A stretch of DNA of 5,306 nt from NCBI GenBank assembly GCA_025997795.1, contig BNVB01000107.1:1-5306 (forward strand), written 5' to 3'. Numbering within the stretch: the first letter of the stretch is position 1; every line of letters starts with the position of its first letter. The notes under the pieces are model-generated. The model had not been told where the DNA came from. It saw only the letters and a program-made list of their open reading frames with translations, and searched no databases. The translations under genes were made by a program, and so were the position numbers. This document shows, in pieces, positions 1 through 5,182 of the stretch. Source of the DNA: Spirochaetia bacterium (GTDB taxonomy: Bacteria > Spirochaetota > Spirochaetia > Treponematales > Breznakiellaceae).

Positions 1-124
1 TAAAGGTTTCTCTTGTCATATTACAAGGCTTTCCCCAATGGTTAAAACAAAATATACATCGGGCATTACAATGGTTTGTAATATCCATGCTAATAGGATA
101 AAAAGTTAACGCTTTATTGAACAT
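1..124 (-). CDS. Radical SAM enzyme, N-terminal 41 residues (cut by window edge)
   Basis: The frame starts at an ATG at 124-122 and stays open to position 1, giving 41 residues. Residues 13-28 read MDITNHCNARCIFCFN, with Cys19, Cys23 and Cys26 forming the CxxxCxxC motif that binds the [4Fe-4S] cluster of radical SAM enzymes. The hydrophobic strand and 'D-I-T-N-x-C-N-x-R-C' context match the MoaA/PqqE/SPASM branch, whose members often modify peptides. The enzyme would cleave S-adenosylmethionine reductively in the cytoplasm; the substrate is unknown. The start lies 8 bases after the stop of the broken glycosyltransferase frame, with no good Shine-Dalgarno site, so coupled translation is likely. 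Met13 (position 88) is a possible later start but would leave almost nothing before the cysteine motif. A SPASM or other C-terminal domain would lie outside the window. Two PqqD-like genes upstream on the same strand support a peptide-modifying role (inference). Confidence 0.82.
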   Translation of the reverse strand, partial: MFNKALTFYPISMDITNHCNARCIFCFNHWGKPCNMTRETF

Positions 125-132
125 AATACGGG

Positions 133-481
133 TTATTTTCTTAGCCTTTGGACATCTCGGTAAGAGCGATACATCTCGTTTCGGATTTTTTGCCGGATTA
201 ATGCCATCTTCTTCTTTTCCGGAGAATCTACTGTCAATGCCTTGTTATCAGTATTTTCCGTCGATTTACTGTATGTAAAGTCCGTAATACTGGTCTAACA
301 GGGATTGCAGCGCGATCTCCAGTCATTTTTCCGGTGTATTGTAGACCGGCATAATAACTGAAATTAAAGGCAGTTTATTAAATTGATCAATAAATGAATC
401 TAATTCCTTCCGGGTAAATTCCAACTGTTGCTCAAAAAACAATGAGACGGCTTTTCCTTCCTCTTGTTCAAATAAAGTCAT
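133..481 (-). pseudogene. Broken family 2 glycosyltransferase (internal stop plus frame change and deletion)
   Basis: The frame opens with an ATG at 481 that overlaps the TGA of the preceding glycosyltransferase (ATGA, 478-481). It encodes a helical lead and then, at residues 37-52, LPLISVIMPVYNTPEK, the first strand and sugar-nucleotide loop of a GT-A family 2 enzyme. Codon 53 is TGA (325-323) where the family normally has Trp in 'NTPEKWL'. Reading through, LEIALQSLLDQ continues the homology to residue 64 and then the frame degenerates to a TAA at 268-266. A second frame, open from 294 and ending in TAA at 135-133, encodes a charged 53-residue tail ending in YRDVQRLRK that looks like a genuine C-terminus. 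The nucleotide-binding and DxD parts are absent. Total length is about 116 codons, against 250 or more for an intact enzyme. TGA is not read as Trp here, because the neighbouring gene uses it as its stop. Sequencing error near a contig edge could explain one lesion, but not easily the missing middle. Confidence 0.75.
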
Positions 482-1572
482 TTCACCCCCAATGTAGAAC
501 GCACATTCCCTCTTAACTTGGCTAATCTTAGTTGTTGTTTTGTGCTTTCTAGCTGCTGATTTGCGGCTTCCATTTGCTGTGTTAAATTTTCTGTATGTTT
601 TCTCGTGTCTTCCAGTTGTTGTTCCAATCCCAGTATTCTCATGTTTTCATGATAACAAAGCAAGTCCCAGGGATCATTCTTCTCTAAGACGCTAAAAATA
701 TTCCCATACCGTTTGTTTAATTCATTTGCAAAACTTTCCATATATTTTACTTCTTTAAACAATCTCAATAATTCTTCCACAACAAATACTCTTGCTTTAA
801 GGCTTCTATTTTTGAAAGAATTACCGAAAGTAATACAAAACCACAAAGCCGTCACAAAACCATAGCTTTCCTGAACTATACTGCTGTTATTTGCCAAGTC
901 AAAAATCATTTGCAGACCTTTGCATTTATCAACAACCCGCTCATAGGAAGGAATACCAAATGTAGCAGAATTTTCCCGCCCAACAATAAAAATATTGACA
1001 TCATCAACTACCTCGACCTTATTAGCAGAAAGGGCAACCTTAAAAGCAAATACCGGATCTTCCATGTCCATAAGTTCAGGGAAGTTAATTTTATTCTTTT
1101 TTATAAATACTGTTCTATAAATACCCGATGAAAAAGTAAACGCAAAATTAGTTTTGTTTTCCTTTATTTGTTCATTTAAGCTGTAATCAACCTGTCCGTC
1201 TTTATGATTTTTATAACTTCCTTTGGCTGCATCAGCATCCGTAGTTTTAGCTCTACTATATAATTTCTCATAAAAGGTATCTTCCACATAATCGTCGCTG
1301 TCCACAAAACCGATATATTCCCCAACGGCTGCGTCAATCCCGGCATTCCGCGCCGCAGACACGCCCTTGTTTCCCGCAAAATCTATTACCCGCACTCCCC
1401 TGTCTTTCTGCTCATATTCCCGCAGAATTTCCAGGGAATTGTCGGTGGAGCCGTCGTTAACACAAATAATCTCAATATCCTGCAAAGTCTGGCCGCTTAC
1501 ACTGTTAAGACAGCGGCGCAGATAAGGGGCGGTGTTGTATATGGGAATAATAACAGAAACTTTAGGATTCAT
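478..1572 (-). CDS. Family 2 glycosyltransferase with C-terminal coiled coil
   Basis: This 364-residue protein should transfer a sugar from a nucleotide-sugar donor to a glycan, lipid or peptide acceptor on the cytoplasmic side. Residues 4-25 are the classic GT-A opening (VSVIIPIYN), followed by VNDGSTD at 38-44, which contacts the nucleotide. GVSAARNAG lies at 70-78, and the metal-binding DSDD at 91-94. MED at 170-172 fits the usual catalytic acid region. There is no signal peptide or membrane segment. Residues 313-351 form a regular heptad coiled coil rich in QQL/QQM, and the protein ends with a basic tail. The start is 14 bases after the stop of the upstream PqqD-like gene; the gap is A/T-rich with no Shine-Dalgarno site, but MNPKVSVIIPIYN is a typical GT2 start. 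Its TGA overlaps the ATG of the next, broken glycosyltransferase. Donor and acceptor cannot be read from sequence. It may glycosylate the cassette's product or belong to a surface-glycan locus. Confidence 0.93.
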   Translation of the reverse strand: MNPKVSVIIPIYNTAPYLRRCLNSVSGQTLQDIEIICVNDGSTDNSLEILREYEQKDRGVRVIDFAGNKGVSAARNAGIDAAVGEYIGFVDSDDYVEDTFYEKLYSRAKTTDADAAKGSYKNHKDGQVDYSLNEQIKENKTNFAFTFSSGIYRTVFIKKNKINFPELMDMEDPVFAFKVALSANKVEVVDDVNIFIVGRENSATFGIPSYERVVDKCKGLQMIFDLANNSSIVQESYGFVTALWFCITFGNSFKNRSLKARVFVVEELLRLFKEVKYMESFANELNKRYGNIFSVLEKNDPWDLLCYHENMRILGLEQQLEDTRKHTENLTQQMEAANQQLESTKQQLRLAKLRGNVRSTLGVK

Positions 1573-1586
1573 AGTTATATAAAAAA

Positions 1587-1958
1587 CTAAATGTCTAGCA
1601 AAAACCTGCCAGAATCGTTGATTTCATAAAGCTCGGGGTTAAAGCCCTCCTGGGCGGCTATAGCGGCGTTTATGATGCAAGCAGCTTCCAAAGGATCACT
1701 CTCTTTGAGTATCTTTTTATGCACCAACAGGGCGGTAAAACGGTCAAAGCGGGATACAATATCCGCAGGGACATTCGGCAGCGCTTTCAGGGCGGCCGTT
1801 ATGTTTCCGGTAGGAACACGGTTCAACAGGTTTTCCAAAAGTATCGCGCTAAACCTGTTTGTTTCCCAGGAAATGCCCGTAGACGGATCCATAATGGTTG
1901 CAATGTTATCGGATATATCACAATAGAAGACATCGTCATTTAAAAAATAGCTGGGCAT
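1587..1958 (-). CDS. PqqD-like protein 2 (putative peptide-recognition domain)
   Basis: This 123-residue protein is small and soluble. Residues 5-87 match the pattern of the PqqD family: an acidic lead, 'ATIMDPSTGISWETN', a hydrophobic helix 'AILLENLL', a 'NITAALKALP' helix and a final helix reaching 'LVHKKILKES'. PqqD domains bind leader peptides and deliver them to modifying enzymes, usually radical SAM proteins. I chose the ATG at 1958 rather than the upstream ATG at 2018. The 1958 start gives MPSYFLNDD, aligning with MAAYVLNED of the first PqqD-like protein, avoids a 52-base overlap with the kinase gene, and has AGGT six bases upstream. About 40 percent of residues match protein 1 over the first 88 (counted by eye). 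The tail contains EINDSGRFLLDI, resembling EYNDAQELLLAD in protein 1, but stops there. The gene begins 8 bases after the kinase stop, so the two are probably co-translated. Confidence 0.82.
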   Translation of the reverse strand: MPSYFLNDDVFYCDISDNIATIMDPSTGISWETNRFSAILLENLLNRVPTGNITAALKALPNVPADIVSRFDRFTALLVHKKILKESDPLEAACIINAAIAAQEGFNPELYEINDSGRFLLDI

Positions 1959-1962
1959 AATG

Positions 1963-1968
1963 TTACCT
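1963..1968 (-). promoter_or_regulatory. Ribosome binding site deciding the start of PqqD-like gene 2
   Basis: On the minus strand AGGTAA overlaps the TAG stop of the kinase gene. AGGT is separated by six bases from the ATG at 1958. This favours the 1958 start over the longer frame opening at 2018, and implies that ribosomes ending the kinase can restart directly. Confidence 0.6.
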
Positions 1969-3178
1969 ATTGTGCCGCCGAACAAAACATCCCGGCAGCA
2001 TTTTGTTGTTGACTGCATTTTCCATCAAGCAAAAACGCCCGCAGGCAGCGCAGGTTCTTTTCTATATCCCGGCACAGATTAATTTGATAAAACGGAAAAT
2101 CCTTTACAAAGTCAATCAGTTTCTTTACTGTGGCAGTATCGTGCCTGTCTCCCATCTGGTTTACGGTAGATGATACCAATTGTACGATGGCTCTGCCTTT
2201 TCCGGCTTGCGTACAGGCAACTATGCTTGGTTCGGGGTCCGAAACTATCTGGGTAAACATACACAAATGTATCGGACAGTGCTTTACAAAACGGCCGTGA
2301 TAATCCGCAATGTTAAATACATATTTGTCTTTGCGGGCATTATTGGAAACAAACTTACCGTTAAAAATTTTGTACAAGTCTCCATACATCATAGGCGAAA
2401 GGGTTATGATCGAATAAATGGGATCTGCGTAAAGCCCCGTATTGTCCCTGCCTAATACCAGATAATCATCAGAAACATAGTCAAAACCATCCAACATGGC
2501 CATTACCGCCAAGGTAGATTTTCCCCGCTGGCCCCGGGCGCAAAACAACACTCCCTTGTTATTCAAAGAGAGTACCGCCCCATGGGCCAGATTTGTATCA
2601 GGTGTCCTTAGGATCTTATTGAAGAACTGGACAAAAATATGCCCCTGTTTAATAAATTCTTCCGGCTCAAGGCTGCCTACCCCATAGTAATAGGTGTTTG
2701 TTACCGGGTTGTACGCATTGGCGATCTGCCCGTTGCTGTCCAGTATTACAAGACCGTGATGCCTGGAATAGTTCTTGTCAAAAACCTGATACCATGTTTC
2801 AACCGCAGGAACAAGCGCTGCATCTCCTCGTTTACCGGCAACAAGGTTTCTTACCCGTCTTTTAAGCAGATCCGTACCGGTGTCAAAACACCGGGCAAAC
2901 GATTCGCACAGGGAACCATAATCAATTTCTTTCCAGACTGTCAAAGTGACATCGTAATGATCCGGCGTATCATCACGATACGTGCTATCCTGCAGCACAT
3001 AAGTCAACTGCTTTTCTATATGCGGGATAAACTCAGCCGAATAATTGATCAAACGGACTACCTTGGCTCCCAGGTCAAGGTAGTGTACAGAAACAGGTTT
3101 ACCAAACGCCAGAAACCGCCGCTCTAGGATAGTAAAACATTCAGCAAGAACCTCTGGTAAGGGATTGTCTATGCGCAT
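1967..3178 (-). CDS. HPr-kinase-like P-loop protein of a peptide-modification cassette
   Basis: The protein has 403 residues. The C-terminal half carries the HPr kinase/phosphorylase-type core. His199 sits in LAHGAVLSL; the P-loop ARGQRGKST at 214-222 binds ATP phosphate; VSDD at 235-238 fits the Mg-binding acidic pair that follows in this fold. Related proteins phosphorylate precursor peptides in some lasso clusters, and an HPrK-like protein belongs to the SynChlorMet cassettes (family knowledge from memory). The N-terminal 190 residues match no domain I recognise; they resemble the variable lead regions of such cassette proteins. The P-loop has Ala in place of its usual first Gly, yet GKST is intact, so ATP binding is probably retained. 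The last 36 residues hold Cys369, Cys378, Cys388 and Cys399, an odd Cys-rich end. The gene lies 12 bases after PqqD-like gene 1 and 8 bases before PqqD-like gene 2. Phosphorylation of HPr itself is unlikely, because ptsH is not nearby and the architecture differs. Substrate unknown. Confidence 0.85.
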   Translation of the reverse strand: MRIDNPLPEVLAECFTILERRFLAFGKPVSVHYLDLGAKVVRLINYSAEFIPHIEKQLTYVLQDSTYRDDTPDHYDVTLTVWKEIDYGSLCESFARCFDTGTDLLKRRVRNLVAGKRGDAALVPAVETWYQVFDKNYSRHHGLVILDSNGQIANAYNPVTNTYYYGVGSLEPEEFIKQGHIFVQFFNKILRTPDTNLAHGAVLSLNNKGVLFCARGQRGKSTLAVMAMLDGFDYVSDDYLVLGRDNTGLYADPIYSIITLSPMMYGDLYKIFNGKFVSNNARKDKYVFNIADYHGRFVKHCPIHLCMFTQIVSDPEPSIVACTQAGKGRAIVQLVSSTVNQMGDRHDTATVKKLIDFVKDFPFYQINLCRDIEKNLRCLRAFLLDGKCSQQQNAAGMFCSAAQ

Positions 3179-3190
3179 TTAGCTTTTCGC

Positions 3191-3664
3191 TTACTGTCCC
3201 AGTTTATTTTCCCGGCGTTTAACATCTTCTTCATCGGGGTTTAGCGCATCTTTTTCCGGCTTCCAGCCGGTTTCGGGTTTAACCTCGTGGATGGGGTCTG
3301 CCAGGAGCAGTTCCTGGGCATCGTTGTATTCCTTAACATCCAGGACAAAGTCGTCTTTAGACGCTATTTCCCCATCCAGCTTGGCGCTGCCGCTGCCCGC
3401 TCCGCTTTCCAACAGTAGTTCGTTGTCCACCATGACTTTGATAAAAGTATCCAGCCGGGAAGAGGCATCCGCCGGCGCACCAGGCAAGACCTGGATTGCT
3501 GCCAGAATATTTTCGGTAGAAACCCCGGCTAAAATGTTCTCGAACACCGTAGTAGCAAAGTTGTTCATGCCGTAATAAATTCCGGTTTCGGAATTTATTA
3601 CAATGGCAATTCCATCGGCAATGTCGCTGAACATCTTGTCTTCATTTAACACATAAGCTGCCAT
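3191..3664 (-). CDS. PqqD-like protein 1 with extended acidic/basic tail
   Basis: This protein has 157 residues, against about 90 for classical PqqD. Residues 5-87 form the PqqD-like domain, with 'DGIAIVINSETGIYYGMNN' followed by the helix 'ATTVFENILAG', 'STENILAAIQVLPG' and a final helix ending 'DNELLLES'. Such winged-helix domains bind leader peptides for radical SAM and other RiPP enzymes in the cytoplasm. After a Gly/Ser linker (88-94) comes a tail with EYNDAQELLLADPIHEV near 112-128, then GWKPEKD and a highly charged end. Part of that tail motif recurs in PqqD-like protein 2. The start is secure: GAGGAG lies seven bases before the ATG at 3664. This is the strongest ribosome binding site in the cluster, suggesting high expression. 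The stop precedes the kinase start by 12 bases. Whether the tail contacts partners or is itself a substrate is unknown. Confidence 0.85.
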   Translation of the reverse strand: MAAYVLNEDKMFSDIADGIAIVINSETGIYYGMNNFATTVFENILAGVSTENILAAIQVLPGAPADASSRLDTFIKVMVDNELLLESGAGSGSAKLDGEIASKDDFVLDVKEYNDAQELLLADPIHEVKPETGWKPEKDALNPDEEDVKRRENKLGQ

Positions 3665-3671
3665 AAAACTT

Positions 3672-3677
3672 CTCCTC
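3672..3677 (-). promoter_or_regulatory. Strong ribosome binding site of PqqD-like gene 1
   Basis: On the minus strand GAGGAG lies seven bases upstream of the ATG at 3664. It is the best Shine-Dalgarno match in the window. The other genes have weak or no sites, so PqqD-like protein 1 may be made in excess over its neighbours. Confidence 0.75.
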
Positions 3678-3684
3678 TTGTATC

Positions 3685-3714
3685 AAAAATTAAATAACCG
3701 GGAAATTATCCCGG
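3685..3714 (-). terminator. Hairpin with U-rich tail between nucleotidyltransferase and PqqD-like gene 1
   Basis: Minus-strand arms CCGGGA and TCCCGG (3714-3709 and 3703-3698) enclose a five-base loop. They are followed by TT, TTT and TTTTT blocks ending at 3685. The stem is only six base pairs and the U tract is interrupted by A, so it would act as a partial terminator or attenuator rather than a full stop. It could lower or separate expression of the genes downstream of the nucleotidyltransferase. Confidence 0.4.
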
Positions 3715-3732
3715 CTGGTTTACTGCTTGGCA

Positions 3733-3749
3733 GCGGGTTATTAACCCGC
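3733..3749. repeat. Perfect inverted repeat over the nucleotidyltransferase stop codon
   Basis: The 17 bases read GCGGGTTATTAACCCGC: two eight-base arms around one central base. They span the TAA stop of the nucleotidyltransferase gene (3743-3741). A short stem CTGC/GCAG (3723-3733) abuts it, and the terminator-like hairpin follows. There is no U tract right after this arm, so it could be an RNA-stabilising 3' end or a binding site. Confidence 0.55.
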
Positions 3750-4874
3750 ATTGTATACAACGTAGCCCCGGGTTGTTAGATGACGGCGTATGACAAAGGG
3801 GAAAGACCACAGGTTTTTGAGTATAAGGAACTTGAGTATCTTTAATCCATAAAACAGCGGCTTTTGTTTTAGTTCCCAGACAGTTATCTTTCTGCATGCA
3901 GCCGCTTTTGGCTCTATAACATCCCGGCCAAAAACAGTTTTATTCCAGCTGTTTGCCGCTTTCTTTTTTGTTTTTGTATTCCAGAGAAAATGTTTTTCCA
4001 TTTCCGGTATAAGTCCAGGTACAAGGGTGTTTATAAATTCGGCGGCCATCCTTGTTTGATAAAATGCCCCGGTTTTGTTTATGTTTTCTTTTACTATTTC
4101 CCAGTTAAAAGGGCCGTTTTCGAAAAGTAAAAACCGGCTGTCTATAAGAGAAAAAAAGAAACTATGCAAAGAAGTTTCTTCACGAAGATTTTTTTCCAGG
4201 TTTATAAGCAGCATAAAAAATAAATCTTCCGGCGCGGGCAGTAATAAACGGATGCCGGAGACAACCATAGGCCTGGCACGGGTAAAGAGCGCCTTGCAAA
4301 AGGCCGTATCATTTCCAAAAGAAAGAATCTTCCAGTGAATGTCTAAACAAGATGCTCCCTTTTGATCAAGAAGATCTATGGAATGGGGGGCGCCCATATG
4401 TGCATCACGATACCCAAGCCCTTCGCAGATTGTAAACGCTTTGGAAAAAGCGTTATTTGGAACAAGTATATCAATATCACCCATGGAGCGGGAAAATGCA
4501 GGACGCAGCACTTTCATGGCGCCGCCTTTTAATAAAAGAATGGGAATACCAGCGGCATCCAGCGCTTTCCCTATGCGGGATAAATGTACAAAGAGTTTTA
4601 TGTTAGCAAAACGGTAGAACCGGATAAGGCCCGCAAGGCGGGGACCAGCATACTCGGAAAAATCCAATTCGGGGTAGTCATGTGCAAGGTAGGAGAGCAT
4701 AAGGATCTTGTGGTGTATCCGCATAGCTTCAATATCACAAACCCGCAGGCACTCACTTAACATTTTCTGGGTAGGCGGTAAACTAAATACGGTATTTATT
4801 AATATATGGTCTTCCGGTTTAATGGTCCGGCGGTATATCGTTTCAAAAAAATCCGCTGGTGTTTTTATGTGCAT
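3741..4874 (-). CDS. Nucleotidyltransferase-fold protein (NTP_transf_5 type)
   Basis: This 377-residue protein shows the pattern of the 'uncharacterised nucleotidyltransferase' family (PF14907, by recognition). LLLKGGAM lies at 113-120. MGDIDILV at 131-138 holds Asp133 and Asp135, the metal-binding pair of the polymerase-beta-like fold. A substrate-side strand LDIHW lies at 177-181 and PEDLFFMLL at 215-223. These motifs are intact, so it is probably an active NMP transferase or related enzyme; the target is unknown. Members occur beside HPrK-like kinases and PqqD-like proteins in some lasso peptide clusters and beside surface-polysaccharide genes, matching this neighbourhood. The ATG at 4874 has GGAG about 11 bases upstream, somewhat far; an ATG at 4896 is out of frame. 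The C-terminal 40 residues are basic and hydrophobic but not a clear membrane helix. A 76-base hairpin-rich gap separates it from PqqD-like gene 1, so it may be partly uncoupled from the rest. Confidence 0.88.
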   Translation of the reverse strand: MHIKTPADFFETIYRRTIKPEDHILINTVFSLPPTQKMLSECLRVCDIEAMRIHHKILMLSYLAHDYPELDFSEYAGPRLAGLIRFYRFANIKLFVHLSRIGKALDAAGIPILLLKGGAMKVLRPAFSRSMGDIDILVPNNAFSKAFTICEGLGYRDAHMGAPHSIDLLDQKGASCLDIHWKILSFGNDTAFCKALFTRARPMVVSGIRLLLPAPEDLFFMLLINLEKNLREETSLHSFFFSLIDSRFLLFENGPFNWEIVKENINKTGAFYQTRMAAEFINTLVPGLIPEMEKHFLWNTKTKKKAANSWNKTVFGRDVIEPKAAACRKITVWELKQKPLFYGLKILKFLILKNLWSFPFVIRRHLTTRGYVVYNAG

Positions 4875-4930
4875 GCTGCTGTATTCTCCAATCCATGGTG
4901 TTCAATTGCAAAAAAAGGCGTACCAAGGCC

Positions 4931-4953
4931 TCCGGCGGTATTGCCGGATTTTT
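4931..4953 (+). terminator. Terminator-like hairpin in the leader of the nucleotidyltransferase gene
   Basis: On the plus strand TCCGGC and GCCGGA form a perfect six-base-pair stem with loop GGTATT, followed at once by TTTTT (4949-4953). It points against the direction of the genes. It may block antisense transcription, or as a minus-strand RNA stem it may be part of the 5' leader. Confidence 0.4.
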
Positions 4954-4965
4954 GCCATGCTAACT

Positions 4966-5010
4966 AAAAATTTAACCCGGCTGCCGCCGAAACAGGCTTG
5001 CCGGGTTTTT
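4966..5010. terminator. Bidirectional terminator-like hairpin
   Basis: The arms AACCCGGC (4974-4981) and GCCGGGTT (5000-5007) are perfect eight-base complements. On the plus strand the second arm runs into TTTTT (5006-5010). On the minus strand the stem is followed by AAATTTTT (4973-4966). It could end transcription from both sides and so mark the upstream border of the cassette. The loop of 18 bases is long for a terminator but contains a possible inner GCC/GGC pair. Confidence 0.5.
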
Positions 5011-5164
5011 ACTAACCCATATACAAGTTCACTAAATATGCTGCAGTCCCCATTTTACTTTCTATTGAAGCGGCCTTTTCCTTCATTAAGCAATGATGGA
5101 AAACCAGCAGAGACGCTATATATTGTGTCGGTGAACCAATTAAAGTTGTTAAAACACTGTATAT

Positions 5165-5182
5165 GGGGGGGGGGGGGGGGGG
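5165..5182. repeat. Homopolymer of 18 G
   Basis: Eighteen consecutive G lie about 125 bases from the window end, 290 bases upstream of the first gene. Such tracts can vary by slippage and alter promoter spacing, but near a contig end they are also a common sequencing or assembly artefact. No promoter elements were seen around it. Confidence 0.9.

Noticed and set aside
323..325. TGA as recoded Trp or selenocysteine
   Set aside because: The neighbouring glycosyltransferase uses TGA as its normal stop and Trp is TGG elsewhere. No selenocysteine-type hairpin was evident, and the frame decays further downstream.
1959..2018. Longer start for PqqD-like gene 2 at the ATG at 2018
   Set aside because: It overlaps the kinase gene by 52 bases, adds a 20-residue lead with no match in the paralogue, and the ATG at 1958 has a better ribosome binding site and aligns with the start of protein 1.
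2639..3127. Plus-strand frame of 162 codons antisense to the kinase
   Set aside because: It lies wholly opposite a gene with clear motifs and shows no domain or ribosome binding site of its own.
1967..3178. True HPr kinase of sugar transport regulation
   Set aside because: The protein is longer than HPr kinase with a different N-terminal half, an altered P-loop, and PqqD-like neighbours rather than sugar-transport genes.
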